A program made the position numbers and the translations under genes. A stretch of 64,000 nt of DNA from Massospora cicadina (taxonomy: Eukaryota > Entomophthoromycota > Entomophthoromycetes > Entomophthorales > Entomophthoraceae). This document shows, piece after piece, positions 35,541-46,500 of this stretch. The first letter of the stretch is position 1. Each line of letters begins with the position of its first letter. The notes beneath the pieces were generated by a model. It was not told where the DNA came from, searched no databases, and saw nothing but the letters and a program-made list of their open reading frames with translations. The stretch spans positions 1 to 64,000 of the forward strand of contig JAKSZP010012158.1 in NCBI GenBank assembly GCA_022478985.1. Direction: 5' to 3'.

Positions 35541-36480
35541 ATTTGATTTTTGTACCACTGACAGGTAAGATCTCTGTTTTTGTTTTATTAATTCTTGCGT
35601 TACTAGCTGACTTATATTGTTGGATGATTGACTCATGTTTTTCTGAGTCCTCCAAGCTTGAAATTCCTATGACTGCATCATTATCATATGCCAGAGCTTT
35701 CAGCGGTGGCTGCCTGCGCACGCTAATGCCTTCCAGCTCTGCCTCCACTGCCCACAACACTGGGTCAAAAGTCAGGTTGTACAGCAGGGGGCTCAGCGGG
35801 TCCCCATTGCCTCACCCCAAATTGAGGTGAGATTTTGGCTGACTGGAATCTAGGGCCTAAAACTGACATTTTTGTCACCATCATTTGCTTCATTGCCCAG
35901 TTGATGAATTTTTGTGGCAGGTGTGTTCTCTCCATACAACGGTGTAGGTATGACCAGTCCACCCTGTCATAAGCTTTCTGTTGGTCTAGGAATAATAATG
36001 CTCCACTAGAGTTTGACTGGGTGACGTTGGCAACCATATGGATGTTGTCTCAGATGCTCCTGCCGGGGACAAAACTGTGTTGGTTTGTCAAGATCACATT
36101 CCTCCCAATGGTCCCTAGATGATGTGCCAGGATTTTTGAAAGCAGTTTGGAGTCAGAGTTTATCAGTGAGATTGGATGCCAGTTGTCAAGTGAATGTGTG
36201 TCTCCTTTCTTGTGAAGGAGAACCAGCAGGGCTTCATCCCCCCAGGCATGAGCTTGGTCTCATCCAAGCATCTGTTAAGCGCGGTGAGGAGGATGTGGCT
36301 GAGGAGGTCTGGGAATGTTAAAATCAGTTTGTACGGGATCCCATCAGGTCCTGGGCTCTTCCCTGGGGAAGGCTCTTGATTGCTGCATTGAGTTCCTCCT
36401 TCATTATTGGGCTGTGAGTGATGACGTGTCTAGGGTTGGGGGTGGCTCCACCCTCACAAGGAAGGACTCGATGTCCTGAG
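35541..36480 (-). pseudogene. LINE ORF2 reverse transcriptase
   Basis: In order: TNQHSFVPGRSI (about 36070), ALLFLDQQKAYDRVDWSYLH (35990), GVRQ with a one-base break then GDPLSPLLYNLTFDPVLWAV (35770-35830). The catalytic box at 35677-35688 is YDND where YADD is usual, so it is inactive. SARINKTKTEILPVSG follows. It would copy LINE RNA at the target nick. Confidence 0.87.
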
Positions 36481-36990
36481 GTAAGGCGCCCTTTGTTTGA
36501 GTATAGCTTTGTGTAGTATTCATGGGCTATGTCCGCTAGCGCCTCTGGGGAGCGTGCTATGGTACCATCTTGCGCAGCCAGAGCATCACATCAGGTTCAG
36601 GATTTCTGGGCGGTGAACTGACGCATGAAGAATCTTGATAATTTTTCACCCTTGGCCACCACTTTTGCTCCTGCCTGTAACGCGAGCCATTCCTGTGCTT
36701 GCTTGCTGAAACCTTGGATCTCAAGGGTGAGCTGAACCCATTCCCTCGTCCAATTGGTGCTGTGGCCTGCTTGGGGGCATTCCTCTCGAGATGTGCATGT
36801 TGGTTGATCGCCCTTTGGAGCACCGATGCCTCAGCCATGTGCCTCCTGGAGGATGTACGTTTCATGGCAGCGACCATTTCAGCCTTCAGGCATCCCCAGG
36901 TCTGGATTGGGTCTTCTCTGAGGGGGTCCCTCACATCTCTAGCCAGGGTTCATACTGCTAACCAGTGGGTGAAGTCAGCGTTAGCTACAG
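36481..36990 (-). pseudogene. LINE ORF2 linker between endonuclease and RT
   Basis: A charged helical stretch (KAEMVAAMKRTSSRRHMAEA, LERNAPKQATAPIGRGNG) in the expected place. No catalytic motif is expected here. Confidence 0.7.
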
Positions 36991-37760
36991 TTTGTGGGTG
37001 AATCTTCTCCCATTTTGGGCGTGGCTGTGCCTGCAGCTCTGACCTCAGGGTAATCCTTACCAACTGATGGTCTGAGTTGGTGACACTAACTGTCTCAAAG
37101 TTTTCTATCATACGTTTGAGGGTCGCTGGGATGCAGATTAGGTGATATGTGTCATTGAGAGCAGCTCGCCCTCTCTGACGTGTGGCCTTGTCATGTGCTC
37201 AAGGGTTGGCGCATCCTTTGGGCGTGCATTGATGACCCCTAATGTGGCCATGAGTGACGTGAGCTCCTGGTGCCCGCGGGGATGATCAATGTTTGAGGGC
37301 CATCTGTCTGTGGCTCTTGTGAGCCAGCAGTTCATGTCCCCTAGAAGGAAGCTGTTTTTAGGTGTGGTAAATTGGCCACCTCTTTGAAGAAGTTGGCGCG
37401 GTCACTGGGGATGTTGGGGGCATAAGTATTGACTAGGGTGTACTGATTTCCCTGCCAGGTGATCATGATGGCCAGGACTCTCCCCCTAGGTGATCAGTTG
37501 AGGATGTGATGGTGATGCCCCTGCCTGGTTTGATCATGAACCCGCAGAGGGTGGACCAAGTTGAGAAGTTTGGGAGGAGCATCTGGGTCCACTTGGGCTC
37601 CTCCCCCTCAGGCAGTGACTCTCCTGGATCACCAGGATGTCAGCCAGAGGGTTTCGCAGGTGCTGAATTTTCTTGGCCTGGGACGTGGTGGCCTTCAGCC
37701 CTGCAATATTGAATGTCCCTATTGTGATCAGATTGCCTGATCTGCCCAATCCACCTTAAT
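36990..37760 (-). pseudogene. LINE ORF2 apurinic-type endonuclease
   Basis: In order: ITIGTFNIAGLKA (Asn block), ADILVIQESHC (catalytic Glu), LVNTYAPNIPSDRANFF, then after a one-base frameshift LLGDMNCWL, and finally VTNSDHQLVRITL with the SDH block. This enzyme nicks target DNA for insertion. Most motifs are preserved; the frame is broken at about 37345. Confidence 0.85.
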
Positions 37761-37792
37761 TGGATAGTTCCAGGCCATTTGACCCAGTTCTA

Positions 37793-39165
37793 TCATGATT
37801 TAAGAAATTTGAGCTTCAAGTACCCATTTGGGAGCTCTGCACCACTGAGCTGAGCTGAGCTGAGGCAGCTCACTCTATCAGTAGCTGGGCCATCTTGAAA
37901 ATTTTTGTAACCCTTGTTCTGAGAGTTTTTCATTGAGAGCACAGGTAGGTGACTGGAGTTGTGAACTCCAGCCTGAACCAGCGCTGGTTCATTTCCCACT
38001 CCCATGGGCTGCATCTGTCCCTGTGTTGCTGCCTGCGTCTGCTGGTTTGCTGTCCCCTCCATCAGCTCCTTGGGGGTCTCTCTCAGGATCTTAAGATGGT
38101 TTGCATTTCCAACATTATTGGTTTCCAGGATCTGATTCACTTTTTTAGCTTCCTCAGCCCTCGCTCTGGCCTCTGCTCATCAGCTTCGCTTTCTCCTCTG
38201 CTTTGCATTGTTTGCATTCTTTGGTGACCAGTTTGATGATCTGATACTTGCCATGTTCCCCCCAGTTGAATGGGGTTGTTGCCACCTGAAGTTTACTGAA
38301 ATTTTCATCATTTTCGTCCATTTCCTCAGGGTCCTCCTCCTCCTGCTGCTTGTCTACAGCAGGGCATGCATGGGCCCAATGCCCAAGCGCCTGGCAGTGC
38401 TGGCAAATGGGAGGGGCCTTCTCTGGGGTGACTTTAAAGGGGTCAGATGCTTGTCCCTCTGGAAAGATGAACTGTGTGACATGTGGGATCAGGTTGGGGT
38501 CAGCTTCTACTTCAGGCTAGGGGTTGATAACTGTGATTGCCTTTCCAGCTGCAGAGTTCTGGCATGAGGTGGAAGCGCTGCAGCTCAAACTTCTTTACTC
38601 TTCCATACTCCTCAAGGCCTTTGATTAGCTCCACTTTGACGAAGTCATGGGGGAGATCAGTTGGGAGATCTTCAAAGGAGATGAAAAGGTCATTCTCCTT
38701 GTTCCAGCGGGTACAGTGTACCTTGATGCAGTGGGGCACACCTTTGATGGTTACCTCAATGATGACCTTTGCTGCAGCATCCACCTGCTCCGCCATGGTG
38801 AAGCCAATATCTACAAATCCTTGACAGAATTCTTGCTTAAGAAAAACAGCATTTTCGAAATAAATTTTTCTTTTTTCTGTGATCACCAACAAGATCTCTG
38901 GGTATTTGACCCCAAAGTTCACTCTAACCCCATGCTTAATGGGGGAGGAGGGGAGTGAATGGCGGATATTATTATAAAGCATATGCTGTTGCAGCATTTT
39001 CAAGTACCCTTCTGTAAGGGACTTGCATCTGTCATTTGGTCTGGTTTGCATGGCTTACCAGGAGCTCCTTGTGGGAGCGTTTGATGCCCTTAAGGAATGA
39101 CATGTTGGTGGAATTACCACCCTTTGCGATGTTCACCCAGGACTTCTGATTGAGGTTGTGCATCT
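37793..39165 (-). pseudogene. LINE ORF1 with CCHC zinc knuckle
   Basis: The probable start reads MHNLNQKSWVNIAKGGNSTN near 39165. A long frame at 38512-39051 includes ILLVITEKRKIYFENAVFLK and HCTRWNKENDLFISFEDLPT, an RNA-binding-like domain. The knuckle CQHCQALGHWAHAC (CX2CX4HX4C) lies at about 38355-38400 and is intact. The C-terminal part (37793-38140) is Gln-rich. A stop at the K following HANQT and frameshifts break it. Confidence 0.83.
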
Positions 39166-39242
39166 TTTCCTTCTGTACCAATTATTGAATGTTTGAGTTC
39201 AAGTTGAATCTTCCTATGCTCTATAAAAGTGACGCTTAGGAG

Positions 39243-39253
39243 AAATAATAATA

Positions 39254-39288
<35 letters not shown>

Positions 39289-39307
39289 TAATAATAATAA
39301 TAATAAT
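39243..39307. repeat. (AAT)n microsatellite at LINE/G junction
   Basis: About 20 AAT units with one AAC. In the intact 5' LTR of F the corresponding place has only AATAATAAT, so the tract expanded after or during LINE insertion. Confidence 0.9.
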
Positions 39308-39310
39308 GAG

Positions 39311-39811
39311 TGTCGCGATTCCAATATGACTGGATGATGAGCACTAAGATAATATGGTGGAATGGATTGAATCCGCTGAGTTGTTACAAATACTATTATT
39401 TGAGCGCCTCAAAATGAGGCGATATTGGGATTATTAGGAAATTGGCTGAATTAGCAATTGTGAATTGACAAATGAGTAATTGGTGGAACCAATGAGATAC
39501 GCTGAAGTGAATTACTAAGCCATGAAAGTGGTACCATCTGAAGTTGTTACTATACAAGTGGGATGAGACGATTGAGGAAGTTAAGTTGTTGATAGTTTAA
39601 AAGTTAGTATAACAGCGAGGATCTGCTGTATTAATACAATAACTAAAAGAGAGCGGAGGGAGCAAGTGCTCCATATCTATTTAATTTTTATATTTTCATT
39701 CTGTTGTGTCAAGGATAACAATCATCATATTGTTGGTCCTAATTGCTCAGTGGGTCGACCCCTGTGCAAAATCCATTGGCATATCTCTCAAGTACTTCCA
39801 ATTTTATAACA
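39311..39811 (+). repeat. Element G 5' LTR
   Basis: 501 bp, TGTCGCGATTCC...TTTTATAACA. Its 5' end resembles that of the E LTR (ATATGACTGGATGATAAGC type). Confidence 0.92.
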
Positions 39812-39812
39812 G

Positions 39813-39828
39813 TGGTGCTCACTAGAGG
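39813..39828 (+). other. Element G primer-binding site
   Basis: TGGTGCTCACTAGAGG, one base after the LTR, one difference from the site of F. Confidence 0.8.
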
Positions 39829-39870
39829 GGGCCCATTGATCAATCACATAGACTAAGAAGTATTCCTCAG

Positions 39871-40990
39871 TTGCTAGTCATGTTGTATCCAGCTTGCTTC
39901 ACTAAGGAATCATCTCAACATACTACAACTGTTGACTATGCAGAACTCAAGATTGCCTTAGACGCTCTGCTCGATTGGAAAAAGAAATTTCTGCAAGAGT
40001 GTTGTATTGATAAGCTGCCTCCATTTGACCATGCTAGGAACATCCATGTGTTTTTTAAACGGTTTGAGTTTATAGTAGAAAGGGTATCAGATTGGCGTAA
40101 AGCAAAATTACCAATGTCCACTTTGGATGTTGAAAGTGCTGACCAAGTTACTTGCTATCTTCCAAGCAGTTCCGTTACCTATCAAAGAGTGAAGGATACT
40201 GTGCTGTTGCTGTTTGGAGAAACTTCAAATATGGCGCTATGAAAGGCTGAGTTTATTACCATTGGGTTTCAGCCTAATAAGACCCTCACTGCCTTTGCTG
40301 ATCGATTCCCAGCAGAAGCCCATGTGTTAATTGGGGAAGGGCTTTTAACTGAATGTGATATAAGCATGGCATTGACCTCTGCTGTGAAACCATACAGAGT
40401 GCTCTTTAATACATTGGCTCCATATTTAGAGGTTGACGTATCCTTGCTCAAATTTGTTCAAATTCTACGCCATCTATCTGCTAATTTCCCTCCACTCAAT
40501 ATAGAGCGTAAACCTAGCACCTCCACTGCTAGCCTTTTTTATCCGGAGGAATCATCCTTCCTTGTTCAGTAATCAGTTAAAATTCCCTGGCCTTATCATC
40601 AATACAAGCCATGCTTCCAGCCCAACCCTTGGGGTGGCTCCTTTTACAACAATTAAGGTCACAGGTCTTCTGGGGGTATCTGCTTTTCATGTGGTCGCTT
40701 GGGGCACCTGGCTAGAAGTTGTCACAAATGGCGGGTTCAGTACCTGCCGCAGGAGCAGTATCACCAGGGAAAAGTCAGAGCGGAGTAGAGATTGGACTCT
40801 CTACCTCTGCTATTCTGACCCAAAACGTCCCATCGGAACCTATTCCTGTACCTTCAGTGGAAGTTCCTCAGTATGATGATGCCTTCTTATATCAGCGACC
40901 AGTTGGAGGGGTGAATTTGCTGACACAAAAGCAACTCTTGAACATGGCGAAAGCAAGCTCTCAGGAACAACCAAAGCCTTATGCTTGTTA
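39871..40990 (+). pseudogene. Element G gag
   Basis: The capsid-like part (39871-40242) includes AKLPMSTLDVESADQVTCYL and SVTYQRVKDTVLLLFGETS. A stop at 40240 follows. 40324-40572 reads ISMALTSAVKPYRVLFNTLA. An intact zinc knuckle CFSCGRLGHLARSC (CX2CX4HX4C) is at 40681-40722 in another frame. The C-terminal region leads to the protease. Confidence 0.87.
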
Positions 40991-41045
40991 AATATTTGAT
41001 TACCTTTCTAAAGATGAACCAGATCCATTTGCTGATGCACTTCTT

Positions 41046-41440
41046 TTGGAAGAAGTAAACGTGGCCTTCCCCAAGGATGCTATTGTTAAAGAATACTCTA
41101 AATTGGGGAAGGGTATTATGAGCTTCCTTGAAAGAGATCAGTTAAATGTCCATGTTCTAAACAATCAGAATGCCACTTATGATGAATGTACTTACTGTGA
41201 CACTGTCATAGCAAAAACCCGAGTTCATGCAATAATTGATACAGGTGCCCCAAGCAACATAGTGTCCACAAAGTTGATGGCAAGACTGGCGTTAAAGCCT
41301 GATGTGGAACATCGTATGGTGTATGGTACTGCAGGCACAGAAAACACGATCTCTGAAGGAGCATACAGCGCACTACCTTTGTGATTTGGGTCAATTGTCA
41401 CTGTAGCCCCAGCCATAGTGCTACCAATTAATAATTATGA
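41046..41440 (+). pseudogene. Element G aspartic protease
   Basis: One frame carries HAIIDTGAPSNIVSTKLMAR with an intact DTG, then ALKPDVEHRMVYGTAGTENT and EGAYSALPL before a stop at 41382. It continues after a frameshift with LFNWNCIYA or, in the main frame, FLIGTAFMRHYGVVVDI. Confidence 0.85.
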
Positions 41441-42120
41441 TCTTTTTAATTGGAACTGCATTTATGCGCCATTATGGAGTTGTTGTTGATATTACTGCAG
41501 AGACATTTGAAATTTCTGGGGAAGCGGATCCCAATCTACTTTACCTCCAGCGGAATGTCAAAGATCCGGTACACATGAGTCATGTTAACCTTGTATATGG
41601 TGATGGGGTGGTTTCAGTTTGCTATCATCGACTAAAGTGTAAGACACAGGCCCTTCCCAATCAAATTTATGAATATCAAGGGCTACCACTTAGAGCTGCG
41701 GGCCCTATATCTATTCCCTCTGGACACCATGTAATCATAAACACTGAGTTAGAAGTGGAAGTGCCTGATGGGCTTTATGGGGAGGTCATTGGACCTTATC
41801 AGCAATCATGGTTTAAGCCCCATGTGGCCCCAGGCATTATACTTCTGGGACATGTGGAGATCAAGGTCTTAGTAGCAAATCTTCAGAATAAACCAATGCA
41901 AATCCGCCGACACCAAATAGTGGCATACTTACATTTTATTCCAGTTGAAGAGGTCCTCCAGATTCATAAGTACAGTTCATTGGATGAATTTGGCCTGCCC
42001 ATTGAAACACATCCTGGCATAATGGCAGTTGTACCGCGCGAAAATTTAAGGGGGCTAACGGAAGACCAAAAAGATCAAGTAAAATCCCTATTTCAAAAAT
42101 ATGAAGAGATCTTTGCTGTT
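41437..42120 (+). pseudogene. Element G protease-RT spacer domain (best copy)
   Basis: An open frame of 273 codons from 41437. After the protease end it reads GLPLRAAGPISIPSGHHVII, then ELEVEVPDGLYGEVIGPYQQ, then KVLVANLQNKPMQIRRHQIV and AYLHFIPVEEV. The region before RT reads LTEDQKDQVKSLFQKYEEIF. Strong conservation with A, D and E argues for a real domain. The motif order recalls dUTPase-like beta barrels; this is an inference. Confidence 0.75.
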
Positions 42121-42137
42121 GACAATCATGATTTAGA

Positions 42138-42920
42138 GTGCGTTTGGGGGTTGTACATCAGCTGGACACTAGGGATCATCCCCCCATTAGGTCTCAGCCA
42201 ATCCACCAATCAATGGCAGTGGAAGAAGTCGTCAATGCAGAGATTGATCAGCTGTTAGTGCAGGGAATGCTCAAATCATCTAAGAGTCTGAGGGCTTCAC
42301 CTGTCTTAATTGTTAAAAAGAGGGATGGTACTAACTGTGTAGTAATTGACTACCAGAAGCTTAAAAGTATCACCAAGAAGGACTCATATCCTCTTCCATG
42401 GACTGATGATGCGCTGGATTGGTTAGGTGGAGCTCGCTATAACTTGGCAATGGATTTGATATCTGGTTACTGGCAAATTGAGTTGCCCCCGGCGGAACAA
42501 GAAAAATGCACCATAATCACATACAAAAGGCTTTTCAACCAACTCATATGCCATAAGGGCTATATAATGCCCCAGCTACATTCCAACGAGCAATGGACAC
42601 CATTCTGGGGGATCTGAAGCTGTCATGTGTTTTAGTGTACCTTGACAATACTAATGGCTTCTCGTGCACATTCACTGAGCACCTTACAATCTAGAAGAGG
42701 TATTTCGCTGACTGGCTGAGGCCAATATCAAGATTAAGCCCAAGAAAAATCACTTCTTCATGGATCAGTTGGAATACCTTGGTTTTGTGGTGGATGCTAC
42801 CAGGCTGAGACCTCAACCAGCCAAGGTGGAGGCTATTCAGAAGATGACAAAGCCAGCTAGTAAACAGGACATTCAGGTGTTTTTGGGGATGGTGGGTTAT
42901 TACTGACGCTTCATACCCAA
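42138..42920 (+). pseudogene. Element G reverse transcriptase
   Basis: 42138-42617 reads KSLRASPVLIVKKRDGTNCV, then DDALDWLGGARYNLAMDLIS and GYWQIELPPAEQEK. The catalytic box at 42638-42649 is YLDN instead of YLDD. The thumb reads DIQVFLGMVGYY then a TGA stop where an Arg codon is expected. Confidence 0.88.
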
Positions 42921-42984
42921 ATCTCAGTTGCATAAGAGGGCCACTGTTTGAGCTGCTAAAGAAGGATGCCATGTTCGAATGGAT

Positions 42985-43440
42985 GGAATGACGCCAATGC
43001 GCCTTTGATACACTTTGAATGGCACTAATTAGTGCGCCCATTTTATGCTACCCAAATTTCAAAAAGGAATTTATTGTACAAATAGATGCATCTCTTTCCG
43101 CTGTGGGGGCAGTTTTGTCCCAAAAAGATGACAAAGGAGAGGAGCTCCCTGTGGCGTACTGCATCTGAAGTCTGAATAGCCATGAACGTAATTATAATGT
43201 GACTGAGAAAGAGTGTTTAGCAGTGATCTAAGCATATAAGTATTTCAGAGTCTAGCTGCATGGGGTAAAGTTCAAAGTCGTAACAGACCACGCATCATTA
43301 TGCTGGTTGCAGAACCTCAAAGAACCTGAAGGGCGTTTGGCTCGATGGGCTCTAAAGCTGCAGGCTTATGATTTGAGATCTTTCATCGGCCAGGAGCAAA
43401 GAATCAGAACGTTGCCTGTTTATCTTGATTGCCAACTGTT
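42985..43440 (+). pseudogene. Element G RNase H
   Basis: Reads KEFIVQIDASLSAVGAVLSQ with the catalytic Asp, NVTEKECLAVI with the Glu, and [20 protein letters not shown]. The end is [14 protein letters not shown]. Stops occur at several places. Confidence 0.82.
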
Positions 43441-43599
43441 GAGGTGACAGCGGGCCTCAGCAATGTGATGTATGACAAGATGCTTAGTGGAAAGTATGAT
43501 GACAAACCACCCCAAGTGATCAAAGCATTAAATGAGATGCGAACAAATACTTTCCAATGTATTGGGGAACTGCACAATAGGATTGGTGATGCTACAGTG

Positions 43600-44680
43600 A
43601 ATTTTCTGCGCCTTCAGCCAGGTTGGGAATTATTATGAGCGCCCACAAGGCAGTCAGACATGGCAGAGTGCGCAAGACAATGAAGTTGCTGCACCCTCAG
43701 TACTATTGGGAAAGTATGAACTTCGATGTGCTTGAAACCATTTCTTGTTGCCATCAGTGCCAAGTGGAGAAGACATTCTGCCGTAAGATTTCTTATCAGG
43801 TAGTGAAACCCCATTTTGCTTGGCATACTGTTTCCCTAGATGTTGTTGGTCCCTTGCCAACAGGAGCTAACTGGTGTAAGTACATTCTGGTGGCTATTGA
43901 ACATCTGACCCAGTGGGCTTAAGCAAGGGCAATATAAGATTTAGGGGCAGTTAAATGTGGCCAAGTTTGTGATGGAGTGCATTATTCAGTGACATGAATG
44001 CCCTCAGTTTATTCTCACTGATAACGGAACCAATTTCACCTCGAACATCCTCCCCAAATTGAATGAGCTTATGGGTATCCGCGGGGTTCTAATGACCCCA
44101 TACTACCCCAAATCTAATGGAATGGTAGAACGAGTGAATGGGACTCTGGTGAATATCCTGTGGAAATTAGTAACAGATCGACCATCTGATTGGACCTCCC
44201 TTCTTTCCACTGCCATGTTTGCCTATAACATCAGTTACCATTCTACCACTAAAAAAAGTCCCTTCCAACTACTAACAGTTGACACCCAGCTCTTCCGGCG
44301 TTACTTTATTTGTGTGTGGAAGACACTGGTTGAGTAGAACCCCACCACTATTTGAATAACCTTGCAAAAATTCCGATCAAATTGCAAACTGAAGCCTATT
44401 CCTAAAGCTTAGCCAAAAAGATCAGGAATCATGCCGAGGATCAGGTATGTCAAAGTGAGTAAGCACAGTTCAAGGAAGGTGACATGGTTCTCTTCCACGA
44501 TCAGCATGGGTTTGGGCGGAAACACAAGCTGGCCAGTATATGGATTGGTCCATTTGAAGTCATAAGAGAACTTTGGTTGATGCATATACTATCAAGGACC
44601 CCATTAGCATTTGAATCATCAACTGAGTGCATGCAAAGTTCCTATGGGCATATAAGAAATAGGAGCCTTATCAACCAGTC
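43600..44680 (+). pseudogene. Element G integrase
   Basis: Zinc finger HKAVRHGRVRKTMKLL then CCHQCQVEK. Core: SLDVVGPLPTGANW (first Asp), ILTDNGTNF near 44020 (second), [16 protein letters not shown] near 44130 (Glu). The C-terminus (44484-44693) reads GFGRKHKLASIWIGPFEVIR. All three catalytic residues are present although frames are broken. Confidence 0.87.
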
Positions 44681-44693
44681 AAGGAGGGGGTAA
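44681..44693 (+). other. Element G polypurine tract
   Basis: AAGGAGGGGGTAA directly before the 3' LTR. Confidence 0.88.
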
Positions 44694-45193
44694 TGTTGCA
44701 ATTTCAATATGACTGGATGATAAGCACTAAGTCGATATGGTGTAGTGGATGGAATCCGCTGAGTTGTTACAAATACTATTATTTGAGCGCCTCAAAATGA
44801 GCGATATTGGGATTATTAGGAAAACACCCAATTGGGCAATTGTGAATTGATGAATGAGTATTTGGTAGAACCAATGAAATATAGTGAAGTGAATTACTAA
44901 GTCATTAAAAGTGATACCATACGAAGTTATTACTATACAAGTGGGATGAGACAATTGAGGAAGTTAAGTTGTTGATAGTTTAAAAGTAAGTATAACAGAA
45001 AGGACCTGCTGTATTAATACAATAAATAAAAGAGAGCGGAGGGAGCAAGTGCTCCATATTTTTTTAATTTTTATACGTTTATTCTGTCATGTTGTGGAAA
45101 ACAATCATCATATTGTTGGTCCTAATTGCTCAGTGGGTCGACCCCGTGCAAAATCCATTGGCATATCTCTCAAGTACCACTAATTTTATAACA
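44694..45193 (+). repeat. Element G 3' LTR
   Basis: 500 bp, TGTTGCAATTTC...TTTTATAACA, matching 39311-39811. Confidence 0.92.
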
Positions 45194-45836
45194 ATGAGGA
45201 AATTGGCCAAAAAACTATTGCCAATTCTCAGTGGAACCTCGCTAACTAAGTAACACTAGATTAAATACCTCACAGGCAATTAACTCAAATTTAGGCAGTC
45301 AGATTACTCTGACTTCATGGTGGACTCTGGGGCATTCATTGGATGGATCTCCCCTAGCCCCTACCAGTTCATTCAAACACTTATGTGGGGACCACCCCTT
45401 TTATAGGAGTGGCAGGGGTCCCCCAAGGTGCAATAACTTTTGCAAAAGGGGATTGGCTAAAGTATATTAAGTCATTACCCCATGGTTACATATTAACCCA
45501 AAATTAATCCCCCATTTACCATTCAGCTTAAATGAATCACATCTGCCAAGATTCAATAGGCTAACTTCACATATTTCCTTTTTTGGACTAGTTTAAGCTA
45601 TTCTAAACGTATTATTGTATTTCCCTTGACCCTCAATATATTTAAATACTGATTAATCTGAAATTTAAGACTTTTTTCTTATTCCCAGCGGCACCTAATA
45701 AAAAATTTAAAAACCCATATTTATCAAGTTTCTAGAGTTTTTGTTATATTTAGTATATTAGTGGTATAATTCTCCTATTGTTGAATTTTGGCAAAACAAG
45801 CACCAAGCGAGCATCTCCATATGTTAAAATCCAACA
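45194..45836 (+). repeat. Element F 3' LTR, right fragment
   Basis: ATGAGGAAATTGGCC to AAAATCCAACA, matching 29086-29730 of the 5' LTR. It begins with the ATGAG target repeat of G. Confidence 0.9.
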
Positions 45837-45930
45837 CCCTCATCGAAGCAAGACTGGTGTGACATGGTCAGCAATTGGAGAATTATTGTTTCTTTGTGAT
45901 TGATCAATGGGCCCCCTGTAGTGAACACCA
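45837..45930 (-). pseudogene. Element E primer-binding site and gag start
   Basis: The primer-binding site TGGTGTTCACTACAGG (minus strand) occupies 45915-45930. The rest is the leader and the first gag codons (CTTGCTTCGATGAGG, comparable with the start of G gag). It is separated from the rest of gag by element F. Confidence 0.75.
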
Positions 45931-45931
45931 T

Positions 45932-46500
45932 TGTTATAATTTTGGCGGTATATCATATATACGCCAAGGGGTTTCTGCACAGGGTTACGCCCACTGAGAA
46001 ATAGGACCAACAATATGAAGATCGTTATCCTCAGAACCACATAATAAACTTTTAATAAATATGGAACAATTGCACCAACAACACTTCTTTATTTTATTTT
46101 TACTATTTTCAGCGGATCCCCTGGTCTACTCTCTCTCTACTAAAAACAATGCTCCCTCTTCAATCATCCCATCTCACTTATCTCTCACCGATTTTTGACA
46201 ATATCACTTTTTAGGCTTAGACTATTTGGTTCTGCCATATTCTCATTGGTTCTGGCAGAGTCTACTAATTATTAAATTCACAGTCATATTAGTTTAAGGC
46301 GATCTTCTAATTATTTGTCATACATTGACATCACCTAATTTTTAGTCAATCCACTGAAATTTTTTTGAGGCTTGGTATCACCCTAGCACCTTATGTCAAG
46401 GCAATCTCACCAGTATTTCATACTACTTGGTTCAGAAAATCTCGCCGATTCTGCCATAACTGTTTAGGGCTTATCATCCAGTCATACCAGAATCTCGACA
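45932..46500 (-). repeat. Element E 5' LTR
   Basis: 569 bp, TGTTATAATTTTGG to AATCTCGACA in plus orientation, so TGT...ACA termini. It matches 22182-24151 minus solo LTR J. Confidence 0.87.

Larger units (their letters stand above)
33110..39242 (-). mobile_element. Full-length but dead LINE (non-LTR retrotransposon)
   Basis: About 6.1 kb on the minus strand with ORF1 (CCHC knuckle) and ORF2 (endonuclease, RT, C-terminal zinc finger). It is inserted in the AAT-rich part of the 3' LTR of F. The target or tail is an AAT tract on both sides, expanded on the right. The 3' end is near GAGGTGGGCCAACCTTGGG (plus strand). Boundaries are accurate to tens of bases. Confidence 0.85.
39311..45193 (+). 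mobile_element. Element G: complete LTR retrotransposon, innermost of the nest
   Basis: 5883 bp with LTRs at 39311-39811 and 44694-45193 and perfect target repeats ATGAG (39306-39310 and 45194-45198). Gag, protease, spacer domain, RT, RNase H and integrase lie on the plus strand. The LTRs agree at about nine of ten bases by eye. Coding is the best preserved of its lineage (a 273-codon open stretch). Stops and a YLDN box make it inactive. Confidence 0.93.
28972..45836 (+). mobile_element. Element F: gag-deleted LTR element inserted in gag of E
   Basis: The 5' LTR is 28972-29730 and the internal region 29731-32989. The 3' LTR is broken into 32990-33109 and 45194-45836 by the LINE and element G. 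LTR ends are the inverted pair TGTTGGA/TCCAACA. Target repeats are CCCCC (28967-28971) and CCCTC (45837-45841). The internal region is only 3.26 kb: gag and the front of the protease are missing, so the copy could not have moved on its own. Confidence 0.87.
22182..46500 (-). mobile_element. Element E: Ty3/gypsy element inserted in D, split by F
   Basis: The 5' LTR is 45932-46500 and the 3' LTR is 22182-24151 (with solo LTR J inside). Target repeats are CCCTA (22177-22181) and CCCCA (46501-46505). Coding is on the minus strand. After removing F and J it is about 6045 bp, almost the length of A. Joining the gag pieces across F gives the sequence expected from element G. Its closest relatives here are G and A. 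Confidence 0.88.

Noticed and set aside
38208..38567. Plus-strand frame of 119 codons with hydrophobic stretches
   Set aside because: Opposite LINE ORF1; the minus strand has the CCHC knuckle and conserved order.
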